Assembly: GCF_018398425.1 (NCBI RefSeq) | Contig: NZ_JADPMV010000001.1 | Coordinates: 558,001 to 622,000 of the forward strand | Origin: Pseudomonas lalucatii | Lineage (GTDB): Bacteria; Pseudomonadota; Gammaproteobacteria; Pseudomonadales; Pseudomonadaceae | Direction of reading: 5' to 3' | DNA length: 64,000 bases | Shown: positions 23,670-33,594 of the stretch, piece by piece | Layout: each line of letters begins with the position of its first letter | Position numbering within the stretch: the first letter of the stretch is position 1 | Notes under the pieces: model-generated | The model's input: only the letters and a program-made list of their open reading frames with translations | Database searches by the model: none | Told to the model about the DNA's origin: nothing | Translations under genes and position numbers: made by a program

Positions 23670-24686
23670 ATGAAGAAGACTGCTTCCGACGGCTATTCCA
23701 CACGCTGGCCCAACCTGGCCGATGAGCGCCTTGGCGCCGAGATTCTGTTCTGCACCGATGAGTTTTTTGCCGCGGCCAGCCGCATGCTGTCCTCCCAAGA
23801 ACCGGTCTGGAAGGAGGGCGTATTCGATGAAAACGGCAAATGGATGGACGGCTGGGAGTCCCGTCGCAAGCGCTGCGAAGGCTATGACTACAGCGTCATC
23901 CGACTCGGCCTGCCGGGCACCATCAAGGGTATTGACCTCGACACCAGCCACTTCACTGGCAACTTCCCGCCCTCCGCATCGGTGCAGGCCTGCCACTGTG
24001 AAAACGCCGAACCGGACGCCGCTACCGCATGGGTCGAAATCCTGCCGTCGGTCAGCCTGTCGGGCGACTCCCACCATATCCATGCCATCGACGATGATCG
24101 GATCTGGACCCACCTCAAGCTGAACATTTATCCGGATGGCGGCATCGCCCGCCTGCGCGCCTGGGGCCAGCCGCAGTCCCGCATCGAAATCGGCAGCGCC
24201 ACGCCGATCGACCTCGCGGCCGTTGTCAACGGCGGGCGCGCGCTCGCCTGCAGCGATGAGCATTTCGGGCGCATGGCCAACATCCTCAACCCTGGGCGCG
24301 GCATCAACATGGGCGATGGCTGGGAAACGGCCCGCCGCCGCACACCCGGCAATGACTGGGTAATAGTGGCGTTAGGCCATCCAGGCGAAATCCAGCGCAT
24401 CGAAGTCGATACCGCCCATTTCAAGGGCAACTACCCGAACAGTTGCTCGATCCAGGCCGCGTTTGTCAAAGGCGGCACCGACGAGCAGATCGAGACGCAG
24501 AGCCTGTTCTGGCGCGAACTGCTACCGGAGCAAAAGCTTCACGCCCATGAACAGCATTATTTCAGTGACGAAGTCGCCGCTATGGGCCCCATTACCCATG
24601 TGCGCCTGAACATCTTCCCCGATGGGGGGATCAGTCGCCTGCGCCTGATCGGCACGCCGGTCGCCACCGGCAGGAAGGGAGCCTGA
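23670..24686 (+). CDS. alc: Allantoicase
   Basis: 338 residues with two internally repeated jelly-roll halves. Half one reads [20 protein letters not shown] then [15 protein letters not shown] and [13 protein letters not shown]. Half two repeats [33 protein letters not shown] and [13 protein letters not shown]. This duplication is diagnostic for allantoicase, which hydrolyses allantoate to (S)-ureidoglycolate and urea. It starts at ATG 23670 after AAGGTG and is separated from allA by 2 bp, so the two are an operon. Length is normal for bacterial enzymes. Confidence 0.96.
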   Translation: MKKTASDGYSTRWPNLADERLGAEILFCTDEFFAAASRMLSSQEPVWKEGVFDENGKWMDGWESRRKRCEGYDYSVIRLGLPGTIKGIDLDTSHFTGNFPPSASVQACHCENAEPDAATAWVEILPSVSLSGDSHHIHAIDDDRIWTHLKLNIYPDGGIARLRAWGQPQSRIEIGSATPIDLAAVVNGGRALACSDEHFGRMANILNPGRGINMGDGWETARRRTPGNDWVIVALGHPGEIQRIEVDTAHFKGNYPNSCSIQAAFVKGGTDEQIETQSLFWRELLPEQKLHAHEQHYFSDEVAAMGPITHVRLNIFPDGGISRLRLIGTPVATGRKGA

Positions 24687-24688
24687 CG

Positions 24689-25225
24689 ATGCCCCGCACC
24701 CTCGAACTACAGCCCCTGGAGCGGGACAGCTTCAGCCCTTTCGGCGATGTGATCGAAATGGCCGGCAGCCGCCATTTCAGCATCAACAACGGCGCGACGG
24801 AGCGTTTTCACGATATTTCGCAGATAGTCGGCGACCCCTCCGACGGCCATACGGCCATCAGCCTGGTTCGCTCACAACCGCTGCCCTCGCCATTGCGCAT
24901 CGAGGTGCTCGAACGCCACCCGCTCGCGAGCCAGGCCTTCATACCCCAGGACGATCAGCCCTTTATCGTGGTGGTCGCGCCCCGGGGCGATGACATCGAC
25001 CTCGACGACATCCGTGCCTTCGTCGCCGACGGCAAGCAGGGCATCAACTATCACCCGGGGGTCTGGCACCACTCGCTGCTGGCGCTGGCGCCGAGCCAGG
25101 ACTTCATTCTCGTTGACCTGATCACCCCAAAGCACAACTGCGATGAGCACTACTTCGACAGCGACGAGCAGTTGCTCCTGGACTACTCCGGGCTGCCGAA
25201 CGGCTGCGTGCTGCGGCCCCGCTAG
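24689..25225 (+). CDS. allA: Ureidoglycolate lyase
   Basis: 178 residues of the AllA cupin-like fold: LERDSFSPFGDVIE near the start, SINNGATERFHD, ERHPLASQAFIPQ, then QGINYHPGVWHHSLLAL with the His cluster, and DLITPKHNCDEHYF. It splits ureidoglycolate into glyoxylate and urea. It follows allantoicase by 2 bp, and together they deliver glyoxylate to gcl just downstream and urea for use or export. Confidence 0.95.
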   Translation: MPRTLELQPLERDSFSPFGDVIEMAGSRHFSINNGATERFHDISQIVGDPSDGHTAISLVRSQPLPSPLRIEVLERHPLASQAFIPQDDQPFIVVVAPRGDDIDLDDIRAFVADGKQGINYHPGVWHHSLLALAPSQDFILVDLITPKHNCDEHYFDSDEQLLLDYSGLPNGCVLRPR

Positions 25226-25298
25226 CGACGGCGGACCAGGCTAAAACGGTCGTTTTAAAAGAGTTCCCACCATCCAAGCATGGTCATGGAAAAGATGT

Positions 25299-25351
25299 TG
25301 ACCTCCAAGTCATGTGCTGCATAGAATCCATGCCAGATGTTTTGTATACAA
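25299..25351. promoter_or_regulatory. Dual operator region before gcl
   Basis: TGAC-CTCCAA-GTCA at 25299-25312 is followed by a perfect TTGTATACAA at 25342-25351, 43 bp start-to-start and 26 bp before the gcl start codon. A protein on the second box would sit over the start of the transcript. Confidence 0.6.
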
Positions 25352-25377
25352 TTTGAAAACAAAAGAGGCACAAGATA

Positions 25378-27153
<1,776 letters not shown>

Positions 27154-27160
27154 CGCAACC

Positions 27161-27228
27161 GTAGGGTGGAAAACCGCGGAGCGTTTTCCACCACCCTTGG
27201 TGGATGTGCTGCGCGACATCCACCCTAC
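27161..27228. repeat. Intergenic palindromic element between gcl and hyi
   Basis: GTAGGGTGGA (27161-27170) and TCCACCCTAC (27219-27228) are perfect inverted ends of a ~68-bp element with an inner GGAAAAC/GTTTTCC pairing. Part of it (TCCACCCTACGAAA) recurs between phhA and phhB at 45,824-45,837. It resembles intergenic repeats of Pseudomonas and may modulate mRNA stability. Confidence 0.6.
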
Positions 27229-27248
27229 GAAACTGAAAGGAGCCAACC

Positions 27249-28031
27249 ATGCCCCGTTTCGCCGCCAACCTGTCCATGTTGTTCACCGAAGTGGACTTCC
27301 TGGAGCGTTTCGCCGCCGCCGCCGATGCCGGCTTCAGCGGTGTCGAGTACCTGTTCCCCTACGACTTCCCGGCCGAAGAGATCAAGGCCCGCCTGGACGC
27401 CAACAAGCTCGAGCAGGTGCTGTTCAACCTGCCCGCCGGCGACTGGGCCAAGGGTGAACGCGGCATCGCCTGCCACCCGGATCGCATCGAGGAGTTCCGC
27501 GCCGGTGTCGACCAGGCCATCGCCTACGCCAAGGTGCTGGGCAACCGCCAGATCAACTGCCTGGCCGGCATCCGCCCGCAGGGCGTGGACTGCGCCACCA
27601 TCGAGCAGACCTTCGTCGACAACCTGCGCTATGCCGCAGGCAAGCTCGAGGCCGCCGGCATCAAGCTGGTCATGGAAGCCATCAACACCCGCGACATCCC
27701 CGGCTTCTACCTGAACAACACCCAGCAGGCCCTGGATATCCGTACCAAGGTCGGCAGCGCCAACCTGTACCTGCAGTACGACATCTACCACATGCAGATC
27801 ATGGAGGGTGACCTGGCGCGCACCGTCGAGGCCAACCTGGCGGCGATCAACCATGTGCAGCTGGCCGACAACCCGGGGCGCAACGAACCGGGCACCGGCG
27901 AGATCAACTACCGCTTCCTCTTCGAGCACCTGGATCGCATCGGTTACCAGGGCTGGATCGGCTGTGAATACAAGCCGGCCACCACCACCGCTGCCGGCCT
28001 CGGCTGGATGAAAGCGCACAACGCAATCTGA
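27249..28031 (+). CDS. hyi: Hydroxypyruvate isomerase
   Basis: 260 residues with a TIM-barrel of the xylose-isomerase-like family: NLSMLFTEVDFLERFAAAAD at the start, GVEYLFPYDFPAEEI, then LVMEAINTRDIPGFYL with the metal-binding Glu and QYDIYHMQIMEGDL, ending in GWIGCEYKP. It interconverts hydroxypyruvate and tartronate semialdehyde. AAAGGAG lies 6 nt before ATG 27249. It is the second gene in the gcl operon. Confidence 0.95.
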   Translation: MPRFAANLSMLFTEVDFLERFAAAADAGFSGVEYLFPYDFPAEEIKARLDANKLEQVLFNLPAGDWAKGERGIACHPDRIEEFRAGVDQAIAYAKVLGNRQINCLAGIRPQGVDCATIEQTFVDNLRYAAGKLEAAGIKLVMEAINTRDIPGFYLNNTQQALDIRTKVGSANLYLQYDIYHMQIMEGDLARTVEANLAAINHVQLADNPGRNEPGTGEINYRFLFEHLDRIGYQGWIGCEYKPATTTAAGLGWMKAHNAI

Positions 28032-28044
28032 GGAGACATCACTC

Positions 28045-28935
28045 ATGGCAAAAATCGGATTCATCGGCACCGGTATCATGGGCAAGCCCATGGCTCAGAA
28101 CCTGCAGAAGGCCGGTCACACCCTGTTCCTGTCCGAACACCACGATCCGGCCCCGGCCGACCTGGTCGAAGCCGGCGCCATCGCCCTGGCCAATCCGCGC
28201 GAAGTCGCCCAGGAAGCCGAATTCATCATCGTCATGGTGCCGGACACCCCCCAGGTCGAGGACGTGCTGTTCCGCCAGGACGGCGTGGCCGAAGGCGTTG
28301 GCGCCGGCAAGGTGGTGATCGACATGAGCTCGATCTCGCCCAGCGCGACTAAGGTTTTCGCCGAGAAGATCAAGGCCACCGGCGCGGCCTACCTGGACGC
28401 CCCGGTCTCCGGCGGTGAAGTCGGCGCCAAGGCGGCCACATTGAGCATCATGGTCGGCGGCTGCCCGACTGCCTTCGAACGCGCCCTGCCGCTGTTCCAG
28501 GCCATGGGCAAGAACATCACCCTGGTCGGCGGCAACGGCGACGGCCAGACCGCCAAGGTGGCCAACCAGATCATCGTCGCCCTGAACATCCAGGCGGTGG
28601 CCGAGGCCCTGCTGTTCGCCGCCAAGAACGGCGCCGACCCGGCCAAGGTGCGCGAGGCGCTGATGGGCGGTTTCGCCGGTTCGAAGATCCTCGAGGTGCA
28701 CGGCGAGCGCATGATCAAGGGCACCTTCGATCCGGGCTTCCGCATCAGCCTGCACCAGAAGGACCTCAACCTGGCACTGGCCGGCGCCAAGGAGCTGGGC
28801 CTGAACCTGCCCAACACCGCCAACGCCCAGCAGGTGTTCAGCACCTGTGCGGCCATCGGCGGCAGCAACTGGGACCACTCGGCACTGATCAAGGGCCTGG
28901 AGCACATGGCCAACTTCAACATCCGCGGCAAGTAA
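28045..28935 (+). CDS. glxR: 2-hydroxy-3-oxopropionate (tartronate semialdehyde) reductase
   Basis: 296 residues of the beta-hydroxyacid dehydrogenase family. NAD(P)-binding GFIGTGIMGKPMAQNL is at the N-terminus, substrate motif DAPVSGGEVGAK near residue 118, and the catalytic Lys in GQTAKVANQIIVALN. It reduces tartronate semialdehyde to D-glycerate. It starts 13 bp after hyi with GAGGAG as ribosome site. Confidence 0.96.
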   Translation: MAKIGFIGTGIMGKPMAQNLQKAGHTLFLSEHHDPAPADLVEAGAIALANPREVAQEAEFIIVMVPDTPQVEDVLFRQDGVAEGVGAGKVVIDMSSISPSATKVFAEKIKATGAAYLDAPVSGGEVGAKAATLSIMVGGCPTAFERALPLFQAMGKNITLVGGNGDGQTAKVANQIIVALNIQAVAEALLFAAKNGADPAKVREALMGGFAGSKILEVHGERMIKGTFDPGFRISLHQKDLNLALAGAKELGLNLPNTANAQQVFSTCAAIGGSNWDHSALIKGLEHMANFNIRGK

Positions 28936-28943
28936 GCCAACAG

Positions 28944-28973
28944 GCCACGGGACGGGGTCAGCCGTCCCATGGC
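28944..28973 (+). other. Hairpin just after glxR
   Basis: CGGGACGG/CCGTCCC stem directly after the glxR stop, without a T-run; probably an mRNA 3'-end stabiliser or weak attenuator. Confidence 0.4.
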
Positions 28974-29025
28974 AACCCCTTTCGATCTGCCCGGCCGGCG
29001 GTGTCACGGCCTGCCGGCCGGGTGG

Positions 29026-29078
29026 GTCGATTCTAGTGCGCAGCGCCCGCCCGGAGGACGCTGCGCAGTAGAATCGAC
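29026..29078. repeat. 53-bp near-perfect palindrome between glxR and ttuD
   Basis: The left arm GTCGATTCTAGTGCGCAGCG and the right arm CGCTGCGCAGTAGAATCGAC pair over 20 positions with a single mismatch around a 13-nt loop. It lies 30 bp before the ttuD start. It could form a very stable mRNA hairpin inside the operon or be a REP-like element; only one copy is seen in the window. Confidence 0.65.
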
Positions 29079-29108
29079 GATGTTCCAGCGATAACAAGAG
29101 AGCCTGCC

Positions 29109-30383
29109 ATGTCCATCGATCCGCAACGCCTGCTGCGCGAGCTGTTCGCCGCCGCCATCGACGCCGCCCACCCGCGCCAGGTGCTGGCCGACCATCTGCC
29201 CGCCGACCGCAGCGGTCGGGTCATCGTCATCGGAGCCGGCAAGGCCGCCGCGGCCATGGCCGAGGTGATCGAACACGAATGGCAGGGCGAGGTGTCGGGC
29301 CTGGTAGTGACGCGCTACGAGCACGGCGCCGCCTGCCGCAAGATCGAGGTGGTGGAAGCCGCCCACCCGGTGCCGGACGACGCCGGCGAGCGCGTGGCGC
29401 GCCGGGTGCTCGAGCTGGTCAGCGGCCTGTCCGAAGAAGACCGGGTGATCTTCCTGCTGTCCGGCGGCGGCTCCTCGCTGCTGGCCCTGCCGGCCGAGGG
29501 CATCACACTCAAAGACAAGCAGGCGATCAACAAGGCGCTGCTCAAGTCCGGCGCCACCATCGGCGAGATGAACTGCGTGCGCAAGCACCTCTCGGCGATC
29601 AAGGGCGGCCGCCTGGCCAAGGCCTGCTGGCCGGCCAGCGTCTACACCTACGCGATTTCCGACGTGCCGGGCGATGAGGCCACGGTAATCGCCTCCGGGC
29701 CGACGGTGGCCGACCCGACCACCTCGGCCGAGGCCCTGGCGATACTCGCTCGCTATCAGATCGAGGTCCCCGCCCACGTCCGCGCCTGGCTGCAGGACCC
29801 GCGCTCGGAAACCGTTAAGCCCGGCGATCCGGTGCTGTCGCGCAGCCACTTCCAGCTGATCGCCACTCCCCAGCAGTCGCTGGAGGCCGCCGCCGAGAAG
29901 GCCCGCGCCGCCGGTTTCACGCCGCTGATCCTCGGCGACCTGGAGGGCGAGTCGCGCGAGGTGGCCAAGGTGCATGCCGGCATCGCCCGCCAGGTGCGCC
30001 TGCACGGCCAGCCGCTCAAGGCGCCCTGCGTGATCCTCTCCGGCGGCGAGACCACCGTCACCGTGCGCGGCAACGGCCGCGGCGGCCGCAACGCCGAGTT
30101 CCTGCTGAGCCTGACCGAGAGCCTCCAGGGCCTGCCTGGGGTCTACGCCCTGGCCGGCGACACCGACGGCATCGACGGCTCGGAGGACAACGCCGGCGCC
30201 CTGATGAGCCCGGACAGCTACGCCCGCGCCGCACGCCTGGGCCTGAACGCCCGCGACGCGCTGGACAACAACGACGGCTACGGCTACTTCGCCGCCCTCG
30301 ACGCGCTGATCGTCAGCGGCCCGACCCGTACCAACGTCAACGATTTCCGCGCCATTCTGATCCTTGAGGACCCTGCCCCATGA
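29109..30383 (+). CDS. ttuD: Glycerate 2-kinase / hydroxypyruvate reductase, MOFRL family (TtuD/GckA)
   Basis: 424 residues. The N-terminal Rossmann-like part has VIVIGAGKAAAAMAEVIE, then FLLSGGGSSLLALPAEGI. The C-terminal MOFRL domain has ILSGGETTVTVRGNGRGGRN, GDTDGIDGSEDNAGA and TRTNVNDFRAILI. Family members phosphorylate D-glycerate to 2-phosphoglycerate, although older annotation calls them hydroxypyruvate reductase. Kinase activity fits best because pyruvate kinase follows and glxR makes glycerate. Its stop overlaps the pyk start by 4 bp (ATGA). Confidence 0.9.
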   Translation: MSIDPQRLLRELFAAAIDAAHPRQVLADHLPADRSGRVIVIGAGKAAAAMAEVIEHEWQGEVSGLVVTRYEHGAACRKIEVVEAAHPVPDDAGERVARRVLELVSGLSEEDRVIFLLSGGGSSLLALPAEGITLKDKQAINKALLKSGATIGEMNCVRKHLSAIKGGRLAKACWPASVYTYAISDVPGDEATVIASGPTVADPTTSAEALAILARYQIEVPAHVRAWLQDPRSETVKPGDPVLSRSHFQLIATPQQSLEAAAEKARAAGFTPLILGDLEGESREVAKVHAGIARQVRLHGQPLKAPCVILSGGETTVTVRGNGRGGRNAEFLLSLTESLQGLPGVYALAGDTDGIDGSEDNAGALMSPDSYARAARLGLNARDALDNNDGYGYFAALDALIVSGPTRTNVNDFRAILILEDPAP

Positions 30384-31795
30384 ACGCCGACAAGAAAGTG
30401 AAGATCCTCGCCACCCTCGGGCCGGCCGTGGAAGGCATCGAACAGATCCGCCAGCTGGTGGAGGCCGGGGTCAACCTGTTCCGCCTCAATTTCAGCCACG
30501 GCGAGCACGCCGACCACGCCCAGCGCTACCAGTGGGTGCGCGAAGTGGAGCGCCAGCTGGGCACGCCCATCGGCATCCTCATGGACCTGCAGGGACCCAA
30601 GCTGCGGGTCGGCCGCTTCGCCGAAGGCAAGGTCAACCTGGAGCGCGGCCAGGCCCTGCGCCTGGACCTGGACAGCACCCCGGGCGACGCCCGGCGGGTC
30701 AACCTGCCGCACCCGGAGATCATCGAGGCGCTGCAGCCGGGGATGACCCTGCTGCTCGACGACGGCCGCCTGCGCCTGCAGGTGACCGCCAAGCAGGCCG
30801 ATGCGGTGATCACCGAGGTCATCGCCGGCGGCGAGCTGTCTGACCGCAAGGGCGTCAACGTGCCCGAGGCGGTGCTGCAGCTGAGCCCGCTGACCGAGAA
30901 GGACCGCCGCGACCTGGCCTTCGGCCTGGAGCTGGGCGTGGACTGGGTGGCCCTGTCCTTCGTCCAGCGCCCCGCGGACATCGTCGAGGCCCGTGCGCTG
31001 ATCCAGGGCAAGGCCGCGCTCATGGCCAAGATCGAGAAGCCCTCGGCGGTGCAGCAGATCGCCGAGATCGCCGAGCTGTGCGACGCCATCATGGTCGCCC
31101 GCGGCGACCTGGGCGTCGAGGTGCCGGCGGAGAACGTGCCGCGCATCCAGAAGGACATCATCCGCATCTGCCGCCAGCTCGGCCGGCCGGTGGTGGTGGC
31201 CACGCAGATGCTCGAATCCATGCGCTTCTCCCCGGCGCCGACCCGTGCCGAGGTCACCGACGTGGCCAACGCCGTGGCCGAAGGCACCGACGCGGTGATG
31301 CTGTCGGCCGAGACCGCCTCCGGCGACTACCCGCTGGAAGCCGTGCAGATGATGAGCAAGATCATCCGCCAGGTGGAGAACGGCCCGGACTTCCAGAACC
31401 AGCTGGACGTCAGCCGCCCGCAGGCCGAGGCCACCGCCTCGGACGCCATCAGCTGCGCCATCCGCCGCATCAGCGCCATCCTGCCGGTGGCCGCGCTGGT
31501 CAACTACACCGAGTCCGGCGCCTCCAGCCTGCGCGCCTCGCGGGAGCGCCCGAAGGCGCCGATCCTCAGCCTGACGCCAAACCTGCAGACCGCCCGCCGC
31601 CTGAGCCTGGCGTGGGGCGTCTATTCGGTGGTCAACGAGCGCCTGCACCAGGTCGAGGCCGTCACCAGCACCGCCCTGGAAATCGCCCAGGCCCAGGGCA
31701 TGGCCCGGGCCGGCGACACCCTGGTGATCACCGCCGGCGAACCCTTCGGCCAGCCGGGCAGCACCAACAGCCTGCGCATCGAGACCCTGCACTGA
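30380..31795 (+). CDS. pykF: Pyruvate kinase
   Basis: 471 residues. Motifs in order: KILATLGPAVEG, FRLNFSHG, MDLQGPKLRVG, KIEKPSAVQQIAEI, MVARGDLGVEVPAE, ATQMLESM and DAVMLSAETASGDYP. It converts PEP and ADP to pyruvate and ATP. Translational coupling to ttuD (ATGA overlap) ties it to glyoxylate assimilation, completing the route glycerate to 2-phosphoglycerate to pyruvate with enolase from elsewhere. It is a type I-like enzyme without a long C-terminal extension. Confidence 0.96.
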   Translation: MNADKKVKILATLGPAVEGIEQIRQLVEAGVNLFRLNFSHGEHADHAQRYQWVREVERQLGTPIGILMDLQGPKLRVGRFAEGKVNLERGQALRLDLDSTPGDARRVNLPHPEIIEALQPGMTLLLDDGRLRLQVTAKQADAVITEVIAGGELSDRKGVNVPEAVLQLSPLTEKDRRDLAFGLELGVDWVALSFVQRPADIVEARALIQGKAALMAKIEKPSAVQQIAEIAELCDAIMVARGDLGVEVPAENVPRIQKDIIRICRQLGRPVVVATQMLESMRFSPAPTRAEVTDVANAVAEGTDAVMLSAETASGDYPLEAVQMMSKIIRQVENGPDFQNQLDVSRPQAEATASDAISCAIRRISAILPVAALVNYTESGASSLRASRERPKAPILSLTPNLQTARRLSLAWGVYSVVNERLHQVEAVTSTALEIAQAQGMARAGDTLVITAGEPFGQPGSTNSLRIETLH

Positions 31796-31868
31796 CCGAC
31801 CACCCGCCCTGGCCGGCAACCTTGCGGGCCAGGGCATCCACGCTCCCACGCTGGCATTGCCAGATTAC

Positions 31869-31905
31869 AGGCGTCCCCTGCTGCGGCAGCGGGCGCCTCT
31901 TTTTA
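31869..31905 (+). terminator. Terminator at the end of the gcl operon
   Basis: AGGCG-CCC pairs with GGGCGCCT (one bulged T) around an inner CTGC/GCAG hairpin, followed by CTTTTTATT. It ends the gcl-pykF transcript just before the urea transporter. Confidence 0.75.
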
Positions 31906-31921
31906 TTCAGGTGTACCGCGC

Positions 31922-32824
31922 ATGCCCGAGCTCCCCCTGCCCCTCCGCGCGCTGCTCAACGGCTTCAGCCAGATATTCCTGCAGAGCCACCCCGGCTGCG
32001 GCCTGCTGGTGCTGCTGGCGCTCGCCATCGGCGCGCCCGGCCTGCTCGGCGGCGCCCTGCTCGGCGGCCTGAGCGGCATGCTGGTGGCGCGCTGGCGCGA
32101 CTATCCGCGCGGCGACATCGAGATCGGCCTGTACGGCTACAACGGCATTCTCCTCGGCCTGCTGGCCAGCCTGAAGTTCGCCTGGTCGCCGCTGCTGGCA
32201 CTGCTGGTCGCCCTCGGCGCCGGCCTGTCCAGCCTGCTCCTGGCACCCTGGATGAGCGCCATGCGCAGCCGCGGCTGGCTGCCGGCCTTCACCCTGCCCT
32301 TCGTCCTGCTGGGTTGGGGGCTCCTGGCCCTGACCACCCCTCTGCAGCTGCCGCTGCAGGGCGAGGCAGCCAGCGCCCTGGGCATGGCGGACGGCCTCGG
32401 CATCCTGCTGGCGCTGCTGCGCGGCCTGGGCCAGGTGATCTTCCTCGACCAGCCGCTGGCCGGCCTGTGCCTGTGGCTCGGCCTGTTGCTGGCGGACCGT
32501 CGCGCCGCCCTCTGGGCCCTGCTCGGTTCGGCCGGCGGCCTGGCCCTGGCCCTGTCGCTGGGCTGGTCGCAGGCCGACGCCCTGCACGGGCTCTGCGGCT
32601 ACAACGCCGCCCTGGCGGCGATCGCCCTGAACCAGGTGCAGCGCCGGGCCTGGGTGCTGGTGCTGGGCATCGTCCTTGCTTCGCTGCTGCAGCAGGGCCT
32701 GAGCGCCCTGGGGTTGGCGGCACTGACCCTGCCTTTCATCCTCGCCTGCTGGCTGGTTCAGCTCAGCGCACAAAGCTGGCAACGCGCGGTAAAGGCCGGC
32801 GCGCATGGACGAAAAACTCACTGA
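31922..32824 (+). CDS. Urea transporter (UT family)
   Basis: 300 residues, almost entirely hydrophobic, with two homologous halves. Half one has LLNGFSQIFLQSHPGCGLLV and GLYGYNGILLGL; half two has LRGLGQVIFLDQPLAGLCLW and LCGYNAALAAIALN. These repeats, including the paired NG/NA loops and phenylalanine-lined pore signature, are typical of UT-type urea channels. Allantoicase and ureidoglycolate lyase each release urea, so the channel could vent or take up urea. It directly follows the gcl operon terminator; readthrough may give co-expression. Confidence 0.87.
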   Translation: MPELPLPLRALLNGFSQIFLQSHPGCGLLVLLALAIGAPGLLGGALLGGLSGMLVARWRDYPRGDIEIGLYGYNGILLGLLASLKFAWSPLLALLVALGAGLSSLLLAPWMSAMRSRGWLPAFTLPFVLLGWGLLALTTPLQLPLQGEAASALGMADGLGILLALLRGLGQVIFLDQPLAGLCLWLGLLLADRRAALWALLGSAGGLALALSLGWSQADALHGLCGYNAALAAIALNQVQRRAWVLVLGIVLASLLQQGLSALGLAALTLPFILACWLVQLSAQSWQRAVKAGAHGRKTH

Positions 32825-33026
32825 GCAGGCGCCGGCCCTGCGCGCTCAATGCTCGCTCAGTGCAGTTCGCTCGGCGAGGCAACCGCCAAGCGGCCCTGCA
32901 ACGGCCCACAGCACGGCGCTGCCTCGGTTGCCGGTGTCGTGAATACGCATGGCAAAGGCCATCCGCCCTGCTAGCGTAGTGGCCCATCCCCGCGGGTCCG
33001 AGACCCCTCCACCGAGCGAGAACGAC

Positions 33027-33389
33027 ATGCTGCACAGCATCAAGCAAGGCATCACCCTGGACGAACTGGAACTCGCCGGCACCCTCGAAGACATCGGCGT
33101 CGAGATGATCGAAGGCGACAACAGCATGTTCGCCCTGACCACCTTCGCCACCGAGGACGAGTCGGTCAGCGCCGGCTACTTCGGTGTACGCCGCAGCCGT
33201 TTCCGCCTGCCCTACACCTTCCACGAGCAGGCCGTGGTGACCCTCGGCGAGGTGAAGATCACCAACGAACAGACCGGCGAGACCGCCCACTACAAGGCCG
33301 GCGACTCCTTCTTCGTCGCCAGCGGCACCAACACCCTGTGGGAAGTCGTCAGCGACAGCTTCACCAAGCACTACCTGGCGGTCGACTGA
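33027..33389 (+). CDS. Cupin-fold protein (DUF861/EutQ-like)
   Basis: 120 residues with a single cupin barrel. Motifs are VSAGYFGVRRSRFRLPYTFH and EQAVVTLGEVKITNEQTGET, then YKAGDSFFVASGTNTLWEV. The DUF861 group includes ureidoglycine aminohydrolase-like and ethanolamine-utilisation cupins. No function is established for this subgroup; next to ureide genes a role on ureidoglycolate or ureidoglycine is possible but unproved. ATG 33027 is preceded by GAGCGAGAACG. Confidence 0.75.
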   Translation: MLHSIKQGITLDELELAGTLEDIGVEMIEGDNSMFALTTFATEDESVSAGYFGVRRSRFRLPYTFHEQAVVTLGEVKITNEQTGETAHYKAGDSFFVASGTNTLWEVVSDSFTKHYLAVD

Positions 33390-33594
33390 CAACGGCGCGC
33401 TTGGGCCCGGCCCGCCGGCAGGGCCTAAGCGCGGGCGCAACGGCCCGCCGCCCTCGCGCGCGTGCCGTTGCGCAGGCAGTGCTCGGACGGCAGCACAGCC
33501 GTACAGGGCATCCGGCCACCACCCGGGATAAACCCTTGGCACCCCCGGCCCATCCTGTATAGGCTTCGCCCTCTCGCAGCAGGGGGAGTTCGCC

